DNA of 64,000 nt from Streptomyces hyderabadensis (GTDB lineage: Bacteria > Actinomycetota > Actinomycetes > Streptomycetales > Streptomycetaceae): contig NZ_JAIOJZ010000021.1 of assembly GCF_020404845.1 (NCBI RefSeq), positions 62,001 to 126,000 of the forward strand, written 5' to 3'. Below are positions 17,235 through 25,489 of the stretch, one piece after another. The first letter of the stretch is position 1; each line of letters begins with the position of its first letter. The position numbers were made by a program, and so were the translations under genes. The notes beneath the pieces were generated by a model, which saw only the letters and a program-made list of their open reading frames with translations, was not told the DNA's origin and did no database searches.

Positions 17235-18770
17235 CTATCGGTCCCCGAAGACGGTGCGGTGCCAGTCCTTGGCCGCCACCGCGGTGTTGTCGAACATGAC
17301 GTGCTTGACCTGCGTGTACTCCTCGAAGGAGTAGGCGGACATGTCCTTGCCGAAGCCGGACGCCCGGTACCCGCCGTGCGGCATCTCGCTGATGATCGGG
17401 ATGTGGTCGTTGACCCATACGCAGCCCGCCTTGATCTCGCGGGTGGCGCGGTTCGCCCGGTACACGTCCCGGCTCCAGGCGGAGGCGGCGAGCCCGTACG
17501 GCGTGTCGTTGGCCAGCCGGATGCCCTCGTCGTCGGTGTCGAAGGGCAGCACGACCAGGACCGGGCCGAAGATCTCGGACTGGACGACCTCGCTGTCCTG
17601 CGCCGCGTCCGCGATCAGGGTGGGCCGGTAGTAGGCGCCGTCCTTGAGGTCGCCCTGCGGTGCCTCGCCGCCGCACACCACGCGCGCGTAGGCGCGGGCC
17701 CGGTCGACGAAGGCGGCGACGCGGTCCCGCTGCACGTGGCTGACCAGCGGGCCGAGGTCGGTGCCCGGACCGAAGGGGTCGCCGACGCGGACGGTGTCCA
17801 TGAGGGCGGCGGTCTGCTCGACGAACGCCTCGTACAGGGGCCGCTGCACGTACGCGCGCGTGGCGGCCGTGCAGTCCTGGCCGGTGTTGATGAGCGCGCC
17901 GGCGACCGCGCCGTGGACGGCGGCGTCCAGGTCGGCGTCGTCGAAGACCAGGAAGGGCGCCTTGCCGCCCAGCTCCAGGTGCAGGCGCTTGACGGTGGCG
18001 GTGGCGACCTCGGCGACGCGCTTGCCGACCGCGGTGGACCCGGTGAAGGAGGTCATGGCGACGTCGGGGTGGGCGACGAGGTGCTCGCCGGCCTCCCGTC
18101 CGGTGCCGCTGACGATGTTGATCACGCCGTCGGGGATACCGGCCTCGGTCGCCGCCTGGGCGAACATCAGGGAGGTGAGCGGGGTGATCTCGGCGGGCTT
18201 CAGCACGATGGTGTTGCCCGCGGCGATCGCCGGGAGGATCTTCCAGGCGGCCATCTGGAGGGGGTAGTTCCAGGGCGCGATCGAGCCGACGACGCCGATC
18301 GGCTCGCGGCGGACGTACGAGGTGTGGTCGCCGGAGTACTCGCCGGCCGACTGGCCCTGGAGATGCCGGGCGGCACCGGCGAAGAAGGCCGCGTTGTCGA
18401 CCGTGCCCGGCACGTCGAACTCCCGCGTCAGCTTCAGCGGCTTGCCGCACTGCAGGGACTCCGCGCGGGCGAAGTCCTCGGCGCGCTCGGCGAGCACGGC
18501 GGCGAAGCGGTGCAGGGCGTCGGAGCGCTCGCCCGGGGTGGCGCCGGCCCAGCCGGGGAACGCCTCCCGCGCGGCAGCGACGGCCGCGTCGACGTCGTCG
18601 GGACCGGCCAGCTCGTAGGTGAGGACCTCCTCACCGGTCGCCGGGTCGACGACGGTGTGCGTGCGTCCGGAGGTGCCCTTCGTGAGACGGCCCGCGATGT
18701 ACTGGGCCCCGTCCGCGAAGCGGTCCTGGGCCGGGAATCGGTCCGGGGTGGCGTTGCCCGGGTTGTGCAT
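17235..18770 (-). CDS. gamma-aminobutyraldehyde-type dehydrogenase
   Basis: This NAD-dependent aldehyde dehydrogenase has 511 residues. LELGGKAPFLVF and NTGQDCTAATR carry the general base and catalytic cysteine (near residue 299). The GQDCTA form is typical of aminoaldehyde dehydrogenases such as PatD/PuuC. As first gene of the operon that ends in the PuuB-like oxidase, its likely substrate is 4-aminobutanal or its gamma-glutamyl form, giving GABA or gamma-glutamyl-GABA. ATG 18770 starts the coding region. The upstream region carries a promoter-like pair and an inverted repeat. Confidence 0.9.
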   Translation of the reverse strand: MHNPGNATPDRFPAQDRFADGAQYIAGRLTKGTSGRTHTVVDPATGEEVLTYELAGPDDVDAAVAAAREAFPGWAGATPGERSDALHRFAAVLAERAEDFARAESLQCGKPLKLTREFDVPGTVDNAAFFAGAARHLQGQSAGEYSGDHTSYVRREPIGVVGSIAPWNYPLQMAAWKILPAIAAGNTIVLKPAEITPLTSLMFAQAATEAGIPDGVINIVSGTGREAGEHLVAHPDVAMTSFTGSTAVGKRVAEVATATVKRLHLELGGKAPFLVFDDADLDAAVHGAVAGALINTGQDCTAATRAYVQRPLYEAFVEQTAALMDTVRVGDPFGPGTDLGPLVSHVQRDRVAAFVDRARAYARVVCGGEAPQGDLKDGAYYRPTLIADAAQDSEVVQSEIFGPVLVVLPFDTDDEGIRLANDTPYGLAASAWSRDVYRANRATREIKAGCVWVNDHIPIISEMPHGGYRASGFGKDMSAYSFEEYTQVKHVMFDNTAVAAKDWHRTVFGDR

Positions 18771-18833
18771 GTCGGCTCTCCTCGGTCTCCCCGTGGCGGG
18801 GGCCGGCGTGGCTCAGGCTCGATGTGAGTGCCG

Positions 18834-18900
18834 ATCCTGACAGAGCACTAGGCCTCCAACAAGTGATTCCGTTGTTGCCATTTGGTTACGCGACGGAATC
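18834..18900 (-). promoter_or_regulatory. promoter and inverted repeat of the polyamine operon
   Basis: On the minus strand TTGTTG (18862-18857) and CAGGAT (18839-18834) are separated by 17 bases, a plausible -35/-10 pair for the operon starting at 18770. Just upstream, GATTCCGT (18865-18872) is perfectly inverted as ACGGAATC (18893-18900), a candidate operator or activator site. Confidence 0.4.
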
Positions 18901-18942
18901 TGTCGACCAGGTGTCGAGTCGCCGCGGAAAAGGACGGACGGA

Positions 18943-19566
18943 GTGTCAGTGGCGCGTGCCACACTCGCATGCATGGACAAGATCACGGGGGCGGAGCAGA
19001 GGGCAGTGGAGGGCATCGACAGCAGGGAGGCGCTGGTCGCGCGGGTCCGGGCGGGCGAGCGGATCAAGTACCTGTGCTTCTGGGGGCACCGGCCGCGGCC
19101 GGACGGCAGGCTCGGGCAGAGCTGCCTGAGCCAGTGGTGGCCGTCGCCGTTCACGGTGGCCGGGGTGGAGTACCGGACGGCCGAGCACTGGATGATGGCG
19201 GGCAAGGCCCGGCTCTTCGCGGACCCGGAGGCCGAACGGCGGGTGCTGGCGGCCGCTCATCCCGCCGAGGCGAAGAAGGCGGGCCGGCTGGTGCGGGGTT
19301 TCGACGAGGCGGTGTGGGAGCGGGAGCGGTTCCGGATCGTGGTGGAGGGCAGCGTCCACAAGTTCGCCTCGGACCCGGCGCTGCGGGCGTTCCTGCTGGA
19401 CACGGGCGGCAGAGTGCTGGTGGAGGCCAGCCCCGTGGACCGGGTGTGGGGCATCGGTCTGGCCGCGGACGACGAGGCGGCGACGGACCCGGAGCGCTGG
19501 CGGGGGCCGAATCTGCTGGGCTTCGCACTGATGGCGGCCCGGGAGCGGCTGCGCGCGGACGGCTGA
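18943..19566 (+). CDS. NADAR-family protein (YbiA-like N-glycosidase fold)
   Basis: The 207-residue protein contains a NADAR/DUF1768 domain over most of its length. The conserved blocks FWGH, LSQWWPSPF and YRTAEHWMMAGKA are clear, and the C-terminus has the usual WRGPNLLGFALMAARE. Characterised members hydrolyse N-glycosidic bonds in damaged riboflavin precursors, or remove ADP-ribose from guanine in toxin systems. No toxin partner is visible beside it, so metabolite repair is the simpler guess. The start is uncertain: GTG 18943 follows a purine-rich tract, and ATG 18973 is an alternative. It is divergent from the polyamine operon. Confidence 0.85.
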   Translation: MSVARATLACMDKITGAEQRAVEGIDSREALVARVRAGERIKYLCFWGHRPRPDGRLGQSCLSQWWPSPFTVAGVEYRTAEHWMMAGKARLFADPEAERRVLAAAHPAEAKKAGRLVRGFDEAVWERERFRIVVEGSVHKFASDPALRAFLLDTGGRVLVEASPVDRVWGIGLAADDEAATDPERWRGPNLLGFALMAARERLRADG

Positions 19567-19589
19567 GGGGGCGGCCCCGGGCCGCCCCC
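19567..19589 (+). terminator. terminator of the NADAR gene
   Basis: A perfect 10-bp GC stem (19567-19576 with 19580-19589) with a three-base loop begins immediately after the TGA stop at 19566. Confidence 0.75.
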
Positions 19590-19596
19590 GCACGGC

Positions 19597-19638
19597 GCCT
19601 TGCCGCCCCCTTACGGTGCCTTGCCGCCCCCTTACGGT
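19597..19638. repeat. two perfect 21-bp tandem repeats
   Basis: A 21-base unit starting GCCTTGCCGCCC is present at 19597-19617 and again at 19618-19638 without change. A degenerate partial third copy (GCCTGGC) follows. It occupies the space between two convergent genes. Confidence 0.9.
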
Positions 19639-19645
19639 GCCTGGC

Positions 19646-20095
19646 TCAGGCGACGCTCATCAGGCTCGCGAAGGCGAGGAAGCCGAGCAGCGGCAGGATC
19701 ACGGTGGCCGTGATGCCGAGCACGAGACCGGCGGTCGCGGAGCCCTTGTTGGTGGCCTCGCCCCGGGTGGCCTTTCCACGGCCGATCGCGCCGAAGATGA
19801 TCCCGAGGATGCCCAGGATGACGCCGAAGAACCAGAGGAAGAAGGTCAGGCTGCACACCACGCCGATGATGCCCAGCACCAGTCCCGTCGTGCCCATGCC
19901 GTTGCTCGGCTGCATCGGCATGCCGTAGCCGGGCGCCTGCGGGTAGCCCACCGGCGGCGCGGCCGGGTAGGACGGCCCCTGGTTCGGATAGCCGTACCCG
20001 GGCGCGGACTGCGGGTACGCGTAGCCCCCCGCGGGCGGCTGGCCCGGCTGCGGCGGCGGCCCGTAGTCCCCGGGTCCGGGATTGGAGTACGACAT
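19646..20095 (-). CDS. DUF4190 membrane protein, shorter paralogue
   Basis: This small membrane protein of 149 residues has a ~75-residue N-terminal tail rich in Pro, Gly, Tyr and Gln (PGYGYPNQGPSYP), then two hydrophobic hairpins (about 80-110 and 125-148) that match DUF4190. Function is not established for this family; members are common in actinomycetes as small membrane-anchored accessory proteins. ATG 20095 is preceded by GGGGAG. It is followed upstream by a longer paralogue with the same architecture, which points to gene duplication. Confidence 0.8.
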   Translation of the reverse strand: MSYSNPGPGDYGPPPQPGQPPAGGYAYPQSAPGYGYPNQGPSYPAAPPVGYPQAPGYGMPMQPSNGMGTTGLVLGIIGVVCSLTFFLWFFGVILGILGIIFGAIGRGKATRGEATNKGSATAGLVLGITATVILPLLGFLAFASLMSVA

Positions 20096-20153
20096 GAACT
20101 GCTCTCCCCTCGTTGGAGCTTGACATCGTAGAGGCAACGCTGCGGGGAGGAGA

Positions 20154-20843
20154 TCAGCTTTCCACGGTCACGGAGACCGGCGCGGGGCGCGGGGCGCCGT
20201 AGTAGGGGTCGTCGTAGTCCGAGTCCTCGTTGATCGCCGCGGTGATCCCGACGGCGATCAGCACGATCACGGCGACACCGAGGACGATGCCGATGATGCC
20301 CATGACGAACCCGGCCTGCGCCTGCCCGTGGTTGGTGGCCAGGCCGCTCTCCGCCTTCCGGCGGCCCTTGATCCCGAAGACCACGGCGAGGATGCCGAGC
20401 ACCAGGGACACCACGCCGTACAGGCAGAACAGGGCGCAGGCGAGGATGCCCAGCACCATCGACGCGGTGCCGAGCCCGTTCTGCGGGGGCATGTGCATGC
20501 CCGGCCAGCCGTAGCCCTGGCCGTACCCGGGGTAGCCGTACCCGCCCGGGACACCGGCGCCGCCGGGCGCGAGGGGCGGCGGGGGCACCGCGGGGTCGGG
20601 GCCGGTGAACCCGGCGCCGGGCATGGACGTCACCGTGGCCTGGTCGTGCACGCCGGGCGGCGGCTGCCAGGGGGGCGGCGGTTCCGAGGCGGGCGGCCGG
20701 GGCGGCTCCTGCGGCACCTGCGGCTGCCCGGCACCAGCACCGGCACCGGTGGTGCCCTTGTGCAGGGACGGCCCGCTCTCCGGGGGCGCCCAAGGGTCCT
20801 TGTCGCCGGAGGATGCCCCGTCCGGTCTCGTCGCGTCCGTCAT
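20154..20843 (-). CDS. DUF4190 membrane protein, longer paralogue
   Basis: The protein has 229 residues, with ~125 residues of proline- and glycine-rich low-complexity sequence and then two DUF4190 hydrophobic segments (about 130-165 and 180-210). A short acidic, tyrosine-containing tail (INEDSDYDDPYYG) ends it. Its hydrophobic region closely resembles that of the 19646-20095 protein, which it precedes by 58 bases on the same strand, so the two are probably co-transcribed. The ATG at 20843 starts MTDATRPDGASS. Function is unknown. Confidence 0.8.
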   Translation of the reverse strand: MTDATRPDGASSGDKDPWAPPESGPSLHKGTTGAGAGAGQPQVPQEPPRPPASEPPPPWQPPPGVHDQATVTSMPGAGFTGPDPAVPPPPLAPGGAGVPGGYGYPGYGQGYGWPGMHMPPQNGLGTASMVLGILACALFCLYGVVSLVLGILAVVFGIKGRRKAESGLATNHGQAQAGFVMGIIGIVLGVAVIVLIAVGITAAINEDSDYDDPYYGAPRPAPVSVTVES

Positions 20844-21000
20844 CGTCCTGTCCCCCCGGGTCGTTCGTGCCCGCCATGCTACGGTCCCGGGCCGCCGGGC
20901 GTGAGACCGGCCTACGATGATCCCCGAACGACCGATCAGCCGATCACCCGCGCCCCGCCGCCGCGCCGCGGCCCGGGGCGCCGCCCCCTGGGGAGGAACC

Positions 21001-22062
21001 TTGACCGAGCACCTCGTCGACCCCGACGTCCCGCGCGACCTGCACGCCTTCATCGCCGGACTGCCGAAGGCCGAACTGCACGTCCACCACGTCGGCTCCG
21101 CCTCCCCGCGCATCGTCTCCGAACTGGCCGCGCGCCACCCCGACTCCAAGGTCCCCTCCGACCCCGAGGCACTGGTCGACTACTTCACGTTCACGGACTT
21201 CGCGCACTTCATCGACGTGTACCTGTCCGTGGTCGACCTGATCCGCACCCCGGAGGACGTGCGGCTGCTGACCTACGAGGTGGCCCGGGACATGGCCCGG
21301 CAGCAGGTGCGGTACGCCGAGCTGACCATCACGCCGTTCTCCTCCACCCGGCGCGGGATCGACGAGGGCGCCTTCATGGACGCGATCGAGGACGCCCGCA
21401 AGGCCGCGGAGGCCGAGTTCGGGACCGTACTGCGCTGGTGCTTCGACATCCCCGGGGAGGCGGGTCTGGAGTCCGCCGAGGAGACGGCGCGGCTCGCCAC
21501 GGACGACCGGCTGCGTCCGGAGGGCCTGGTCTCCTTCGGGCTCGGCGGCCCCGAGATCGGGGTGGCCCGCCCGCAGTTCAAGCCGTACTTCGACCGGGCG
21601 ATCGCCGCGGGCCTGCACTCGGTGCCGCACGCGGGCGAGACGACCGGCCCGCAGACCGTGTGGGACGCCCTCACCGAGCTGCGCGCCGAACGCATCGGGC
21701 ACGGCACCAGCTCCGCCCAGGACCCGAAGCTCCTCGCCCACCTCGCCGAGCGGCGCATCCCGCTGGAGGTGTGCCCGACCTCCAACATCGCCACCCGTGC
21801 GGTGCGCACCCTGGACGAGCACCCGATCAAGGAGTTCAGCCGCGCCGGCGTCCTGGTCACCATCAACTCCGACGACCCGCCGATGTTCGGCACCGACCTC
21901 AACAACGAGTACGCGGTCGCCGCCCGGCTCCTCGGCCTCGACGAGCGCGGTCTCGCCGACCTCGCCAAGAACGGGGTCGAGGCCTCCTTCCTCGACGCGC
22001 CGGGCAAGGCCCGGATCGCCGACGAGATCGACACGTACACCGCGAACTGGCTCGCCTCCTGA
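21001..22062 (+). CDS. adenosine-deaminase-family enzyme, probable 6-aminodeoxyfutalosine deaminase
   Basis: The 353-residue TIM-barrel amidohydrolase has the deaminase zinc and catalytic residues: His27 and His29 (ELHVHHVG), His210 and Glu213 (PHAGE), His234 (IGHG) and Asp291-Asp292 (SDDPPMFG). The residue after HVHH departs from the HVHLDG of true adenosine deaminases. From memory, the Streptomyces enzyme at this locus deaminates 6-amino-6-deoxyfutalosine in the futalosine route to menaquinone. I infer the same role, with plain adenosine deaminase as the alternative. TTG 21001 was chosen because GGGGAGG lies just before it. An ATG at 20917 lacks such support. Confidence 0.8.
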   Translation: MTEHLVDPDVPRDLHAFIAGLPKAELHVHHVGSASPRIVSELAARHPDSKVPSDPEALVDYFTFTDFAHFIDVYLSVVDLIRTPEDVRLLTYEVARDMARQQVRYAELTITPFSSTRRGIDEGAFMDAIEDARKAAEAEFGTVLRWCFDIPGEAGLESAEETARLATDDRLRPEGLVSFGLGGPEIGVARPQFKPYFDRAIAAGLHSVPHAGETTGPQTVWDALTELRAERIGHGTSSAQDPKLLAHLAERRIPLEVCPTSNIATRAVRTLDEHPIKEFSRAGVLVTINSDDPPMFGTDLNNEYAVAARLLGLDERGLADLAKNGVEASFLDAPGKARIADEIDTYTANWLAS

Positions 22063-22076
22063 GAGTTGCCGCCCCC

Positions 22077-22793
22077 ATGGACACCCCGCGCCGCCCCCTG
22101 ACCGCCGTCGCCCACCGCGGCGATCCCTACCGGCACCGCGAGAACACCGTCGCCTCGCTGCGTTCCGCCCTGGACCGCGGCGCGGACGCGGTCGAGACCG
22201 ACGTACGCCTCACCCGGGACGGCGTGCCGGTGCTGCTGCACGACGAGACGCTGAAGCGGCTGTGGCAGCACGACCGGCCGCTGCGCTCCCTGTCGGCCGA
22301 GGAGGTGCGGGGGCTGACGGCGGGCCGGGTGCCGACGCTGGCGGAGGCGCTGGCGGCCACGGACGGCAGCCGGCTGATGCTGGACCTGCCGGGCGGTCCG
22401 GGCGAGCGGGCGGTACGGCGCATCGTGGACGTGGTCCGCGAGTGCGGGGCGCGGGACCGCGTCTACTACACCGCGGGTGCCGCCGCCATGCTCGCGGTGC
22501 GGGCCGCCGACCCCGCCGCCGAGATCGCCATGACCTGGACGACGGCGGCCCCGCCCCGGCCCGCGCTGCTGGCGGCGGTCCGGCCGCGGTGGCTCAACTA
22601 CCGCTTCGGCCTGGTGGACCGGGCCCTGGCCGACCGCGTGCACGCCGACGGACTGCTGCTGTCGGTGTGGACCCCGGACACCCGCCGCACCATGCGCCGG
22701 TTGCGCTCCCTGGGCGTCGACTCGATCACCACCAACCGCATCGACGTGCTGTGCGCGCTGCGCGACGGGACCCGAGCCGCTCCGGTCCCGTAA
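22077..22793 (+). CDS. glycerophosphodiester phosphodiesterase
   Basis: This GDPD-family TIM-barrel hydrolase of 238 residues splits glycerophosphodiesters into glycerol 3-phosphate and an alcohol. The family residues are present: HRGDPYRHRENT near the start, the metal-binding ETDVRLTRDG segment and HDETLKRL. It has no signal peptide, so it should act in the cytoplasm, unlike the secreted GDPDs of phosphate-starved Streptomyces. The ATG at 22077 lies 14 bases after the stop of the deaminase gene and the two are probably co-transcribed. Confidence 0.9.
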   Translation: MDTPRRPLTAVAHRGDPYRHRENTVASLRSALDRGADAVETDVRLTRDGVPVLLHDETLKRLWQHDRPLRSLSAEEVRGLTAGRVPTLAEALAATDGSRLMLDLPGGPGERAVRRIVDVVRECGARDRVYYTAGAAAMLAVRAADPAAEIAMTWTTAAPPRPALLAAVRPRWLNYRFGLVDRALADRVHADGLLLSVWTPDTRRTMRRLRSLGVDSITTNRIDVLCALRDGTRAAPVP

Positions 22794-22816
22794 GGGACGA
22801 CCCGCACAACTCCCAG

Positions 22817-22840
22817 TCTCGGTGGGGGCGTTCCCCGAGA
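22817..22840 (+). terminator. weak hairpin after the GDPD gene
   Basis: TCTCGG (22817-22822) pairs with CCGAGA (22835-22840), with a G-rich/C-rich interior that can extend the stem. It lies 24 bases after the stop codon and upstream of the serine hydrolase gene. Confidence 0.4.
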
Positions 22841-22947
22841 CCGGCTCGGGGGCGGGCACCCTACTCGCCGACGATCCGCCGCGGGGTGCGGCGCACGAGG
22901 ATGATCACGGTCCTTCCGCCGCAACCCCTCTTCACATGGAGCAGTCG

Positions 22948-24108
22948 ATGCGTGCCCGTACCCGTGCAGTTCTCACCGCCTCGGTCGTCCTCGCCCTGGC
23001 CGCCGGCCCGCTGGCGGCCCCCGCCGTCGCCGCGCCGCCCGCCACGGCCTCCCGCTCGGCCGATCAGCGGGGACCGGCCGAGGAGGCGTTGCGCGCCGCC
23101 ATTGCCGGACTGCCGAACCAGTACGCCACCGCCGCACTCGTGCGGGTCGGCACCCCCGGAGGCGACTGGCACGGCAGCGCGGGGGTGCGCGACCTGACCA
23201 GTGGCCGGCCGGCCCACCCGGACGCCCGCTTCCGGGCCGGTTCGATCACGAAGGTCGTCACCGCCGCCACCGTCCTGCGCCTCGCCGCGCAGAACGAGAT
23301 CGACCTGGACGCGCCCGTCCAGGGCTACCTCCCCGACCTGTTCACACCGGAATTCGAGCAGCCGATCAGCGTCCGCCACCTGCTGAACCACACCAGCGGC
23401 ATCAAGCCGGGCGACGGTCTCGGCGACGACTTCGCGGAGCTGTACGCCCACCGTTACGAGACCCTGACCCCGCAGCAGGTCGCGGCGTCGGCGATCGCCA
23501 AGGGACCGGAGGACTTCGTCCCGGGGACGCAACAGCAGTACCTGAACATCAACTACACGATCCTCGGCCTGCTGATCGAGAAGGTCACGGGACGCTCGTA
23601 CGCCTCGGAGGCCACGCGTCTCGTCCTGCGCCCGGCCGGCCTGCACCACACGTACTTCCCGGGCACCGACCCCCGCATCCGGGGCCCGCACAACCGCGGC
23701 TACCAGACGGTGGAGCGGCCGGACGGCACGACGGACCTGGTCGACGTGACCGAGTGGAACCAGGCGGACCGCTGGGCGGCGGGCGACATGATCTCCACCA
23801 CCGCCGATCTGGAGCGGCTGCTCACGAAGCTGTTCCGGGGGAAGATCGTGCCGCAGCCCGAGCTGGAGGAGATGTTCACGACTCCGGCGGGCGTCCCGGG
23901 CGCGACCATGAGCGCCGGGCTGGAGTACCAGGAGGCCGACGGCCAGGTCTTCTGGGGCAAGTCCGGGGGCCGCTACGGGTACAGCGCCTTCATCGGCGGC
24001 ACCCGCGACCTGAGTCGCACCCTGGTCTACTCGGTCAACGCCACCGACGCCAAGGGCACCGAGCGCAATCCGGTCACCGACGCGATCACCGCGGCCGCGC
24101 TGCAGTAG
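22948..24108 (+). CDS. secreted class-C beta-lactamase-fold serine hydrolase
   Basis: This exported hydrolase of 386 residues has a Sec signal peptide (about 1-31, ending PAVAA). The penicillin-binding/class-C fold supplies the nucleophile tetrad SITK (Ser99, Lys102 in RAGSITKVV), a YLN triad (YLNINYTILG) and a C-terminal GKSGG box. Streptomyces D,D-carboxypeptidases and esterases share this pattern, so peptidoglycan D-Ala-D-Ala cleavage or ester hydrolysis is likely. ATG 22948 is preferred over 22936 because GGAG lies seven bases upstream. Its end is 15 bases from the convergent PotD2 gene. Confidence 0.85.
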   Translation: MRARTRAVLTASVVLALAAGPLAAPAVAAPPATASRSADQRGPAEEALRAAIAGLPNQYATAALVRVGTPGGDWHGSAGVRDLTSGRPAHPDARFRAGSITKVVTAATVLRLAAQNEIDLDAPVQGYLPDLFTPEFEQPISVRHLLNHTSGIKPGDGLGDDFAELYAHRYETLTPQQVAASAIAKGPEDFVPGTQQQYLNINYTILGLLIEKVTGRSYASEATRLVLRPAGLHHTYFPGTDPRIRGPHNRGYQTVERPDGTTDLVDVTEWNQADRWAAGDMISTTADLERLLTKLFRGKIVPQPELEEMFTTPAGVPGATMSAGLEYQEADGQVFWGKSGGRYGYSAFIGGTRDLSRTLVYSVNATDAKGTERNPVTDAITAAALQ

Positions 24109-24123
24109 TCCCCGATCAGTGCG

Positions 24124-25323
24124 CTACACGCCCACGATCCCGTTCCACCGCTTCGCGAACTCCGCCCGCTCCCCCGCCGAGATGTCCCGCGCGATGGCGA
24201 GCCGTTTGCGCATCGCGGCGTCCGGGAAGATCAGCGGGTCCTCGGCCAGGGCGGCGGTCTCCTCGTCGTCGGAGGAGGCGAGCACGTCCTGGGCGGCGGG
24301 GACCGGGCAGACGTAGTTGACCCAGGCGGCCAGTTCGGCGGCGACCTCGGGCCGGTAGTAGTAGTCGATCAGCCGCTCGGCGTTGGCCTTGTGCCGGGCC
24401 AGGTTGGGGATCATCAGGGACTCCGCCCACAGCTCGGCGCCCTCCTCCGGGACGACGAACTCGATGTCCGGGTCGTCCGCCTGGAGCTGGATCACGTCGC
24501 CCGAGTAGGCCTGGCAGGCGAGGACGTCGCCGCTGGAGAGGTCCTTGATGTAGTCGTTGCCGGTGAAGCGGCGGATCTGGCCCTTGGCGACCTGCTTCTC
24601 CACCTGGTCGCAGATCAGGTGGAAGTCGTCCGTCTGCCAGTCGGTGATGTCCACGCCGTTGCCCTGCATCAGCAGCGCGAAGGCCTCGTCCATGCCCGAC
24701 AGCAGGGTGACCCGGCCCTTGAGGTCGGCCGCCCACAGGTCGGACACGTGCCGGATCTCCCGGCCCAGCCTGCGCCGGTTGTAGGCGATCCCGGTGATGC
24801 CGGACTGCCACGGCACGGTGAACTTCCGGCCGGGGTCGAAGGCGGGGGAACGCAGCAGCGGGTCCAGGTACCGGGTGACGTTCGGCTGGCGGGAGCGGTC
24901 CATCTCCTGCACCCAGCCCAGCCGCACGAACCGCCCGCACATCCAGTCGCTGATGACGATCAGGTCGCGGTCGGTGGGCTGGTGGTTCATCAGGGACGGG
25001 CTGATCTTGCCGAAGAACTCGTCGTTGTCGTTGATCTCCTCGATGTAGTCGACGGAGATGCCCGTCTCCTTCTCGAAGGCCTCCAGCGTGGGCCGCCGGC
25101 TCGGGTGCTCGTCGTCGGTGTCGATGTACAGCGGCCAGTTGGCCCAGCTGAGCCGTGGCTCGGCGGCGGACCGGTCGGTCGCGGCCCGGTCGCCGGGCGC
25201 GACGTACGCGGCGGGGACACCGCAGCCGGCCAGGGTGCCGAGCGCACCGAGGGCGGCGGAACCGCCCAGGCCGCGCAGCAGGGTACGGCGGGAGAGCGAG
25301 GGCGTCTTCGGGAGCAGGGGCAT
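24124..25323 (-). CDS. orphan PotD-like polyamine-binding lipoprotein
   Basis: This second spermidine/putrescine-type solute-binding protein has 399 residues. The N-terminus carries a twin-arginine motif SRRTLLR (11-17) and lipobox LAGC with Cys34. The mature region starts LSWANWPLYIDTDDEHP and parallels the PotD at 15932-17179 over its whole length, including the IRRFTGNDYI segment. No permease or ATPase gene accompanies it. It may deliver a different polyamine to PotABC or act as a sensor. It follows the aldehyde dehydrogenase at 25490-26929 on the same strand after 166 bases. Confidence 0.88.
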   Translation of the reverse strand: MPLLPKTPSLSRRTLLRGLGGSAALGALGTLAGCGVPAAYVAPGDRAATDRSAAEPRLSWANWPLYIDTDDEHPSRRPTLEAFEKETGISVDYIEEINDNDEFFGKISPSLMNHQPTDRDLIVISDWMCGRFVRLGWVQEMDRSRQPNVTRYLDPLLRSPAFDPGRKFTVPWQSGITGIAYNRRRLGREIRHVSDLWAADLKGRVTLLSGMDEAFALLMQGNGVDITDWQTDDFHLICDQVEKQVAKGQIRRFTGNDYIKDLSSGDVLACQAYSGDVIQLQADDPDIEFVVPEEGAELWAESLMIPNLARHKANAERLIDYYYRPEVAAELAAWVNYVCPVPAAQDVLASSDDEETAALAEDPLIFPDAAMRKRLAIARDISAGERAEFAKRWNGIVGV

Positions 25324-25489
25324 GGCCGCAGGATGCCGTGCCCGCGCTCACCCGGACAATCGACGCTGCGTCGAGCGGGTCCGGCTAGGCCCGACACCCT
25401 GTCGACCGGGGCCGGTTCGCGCTCCCCGGACGCCGTGCGGCCCCGGACGGGGTGTCCCGCCCGGGGCCGCACCGGTGGAACCGGGTCCG

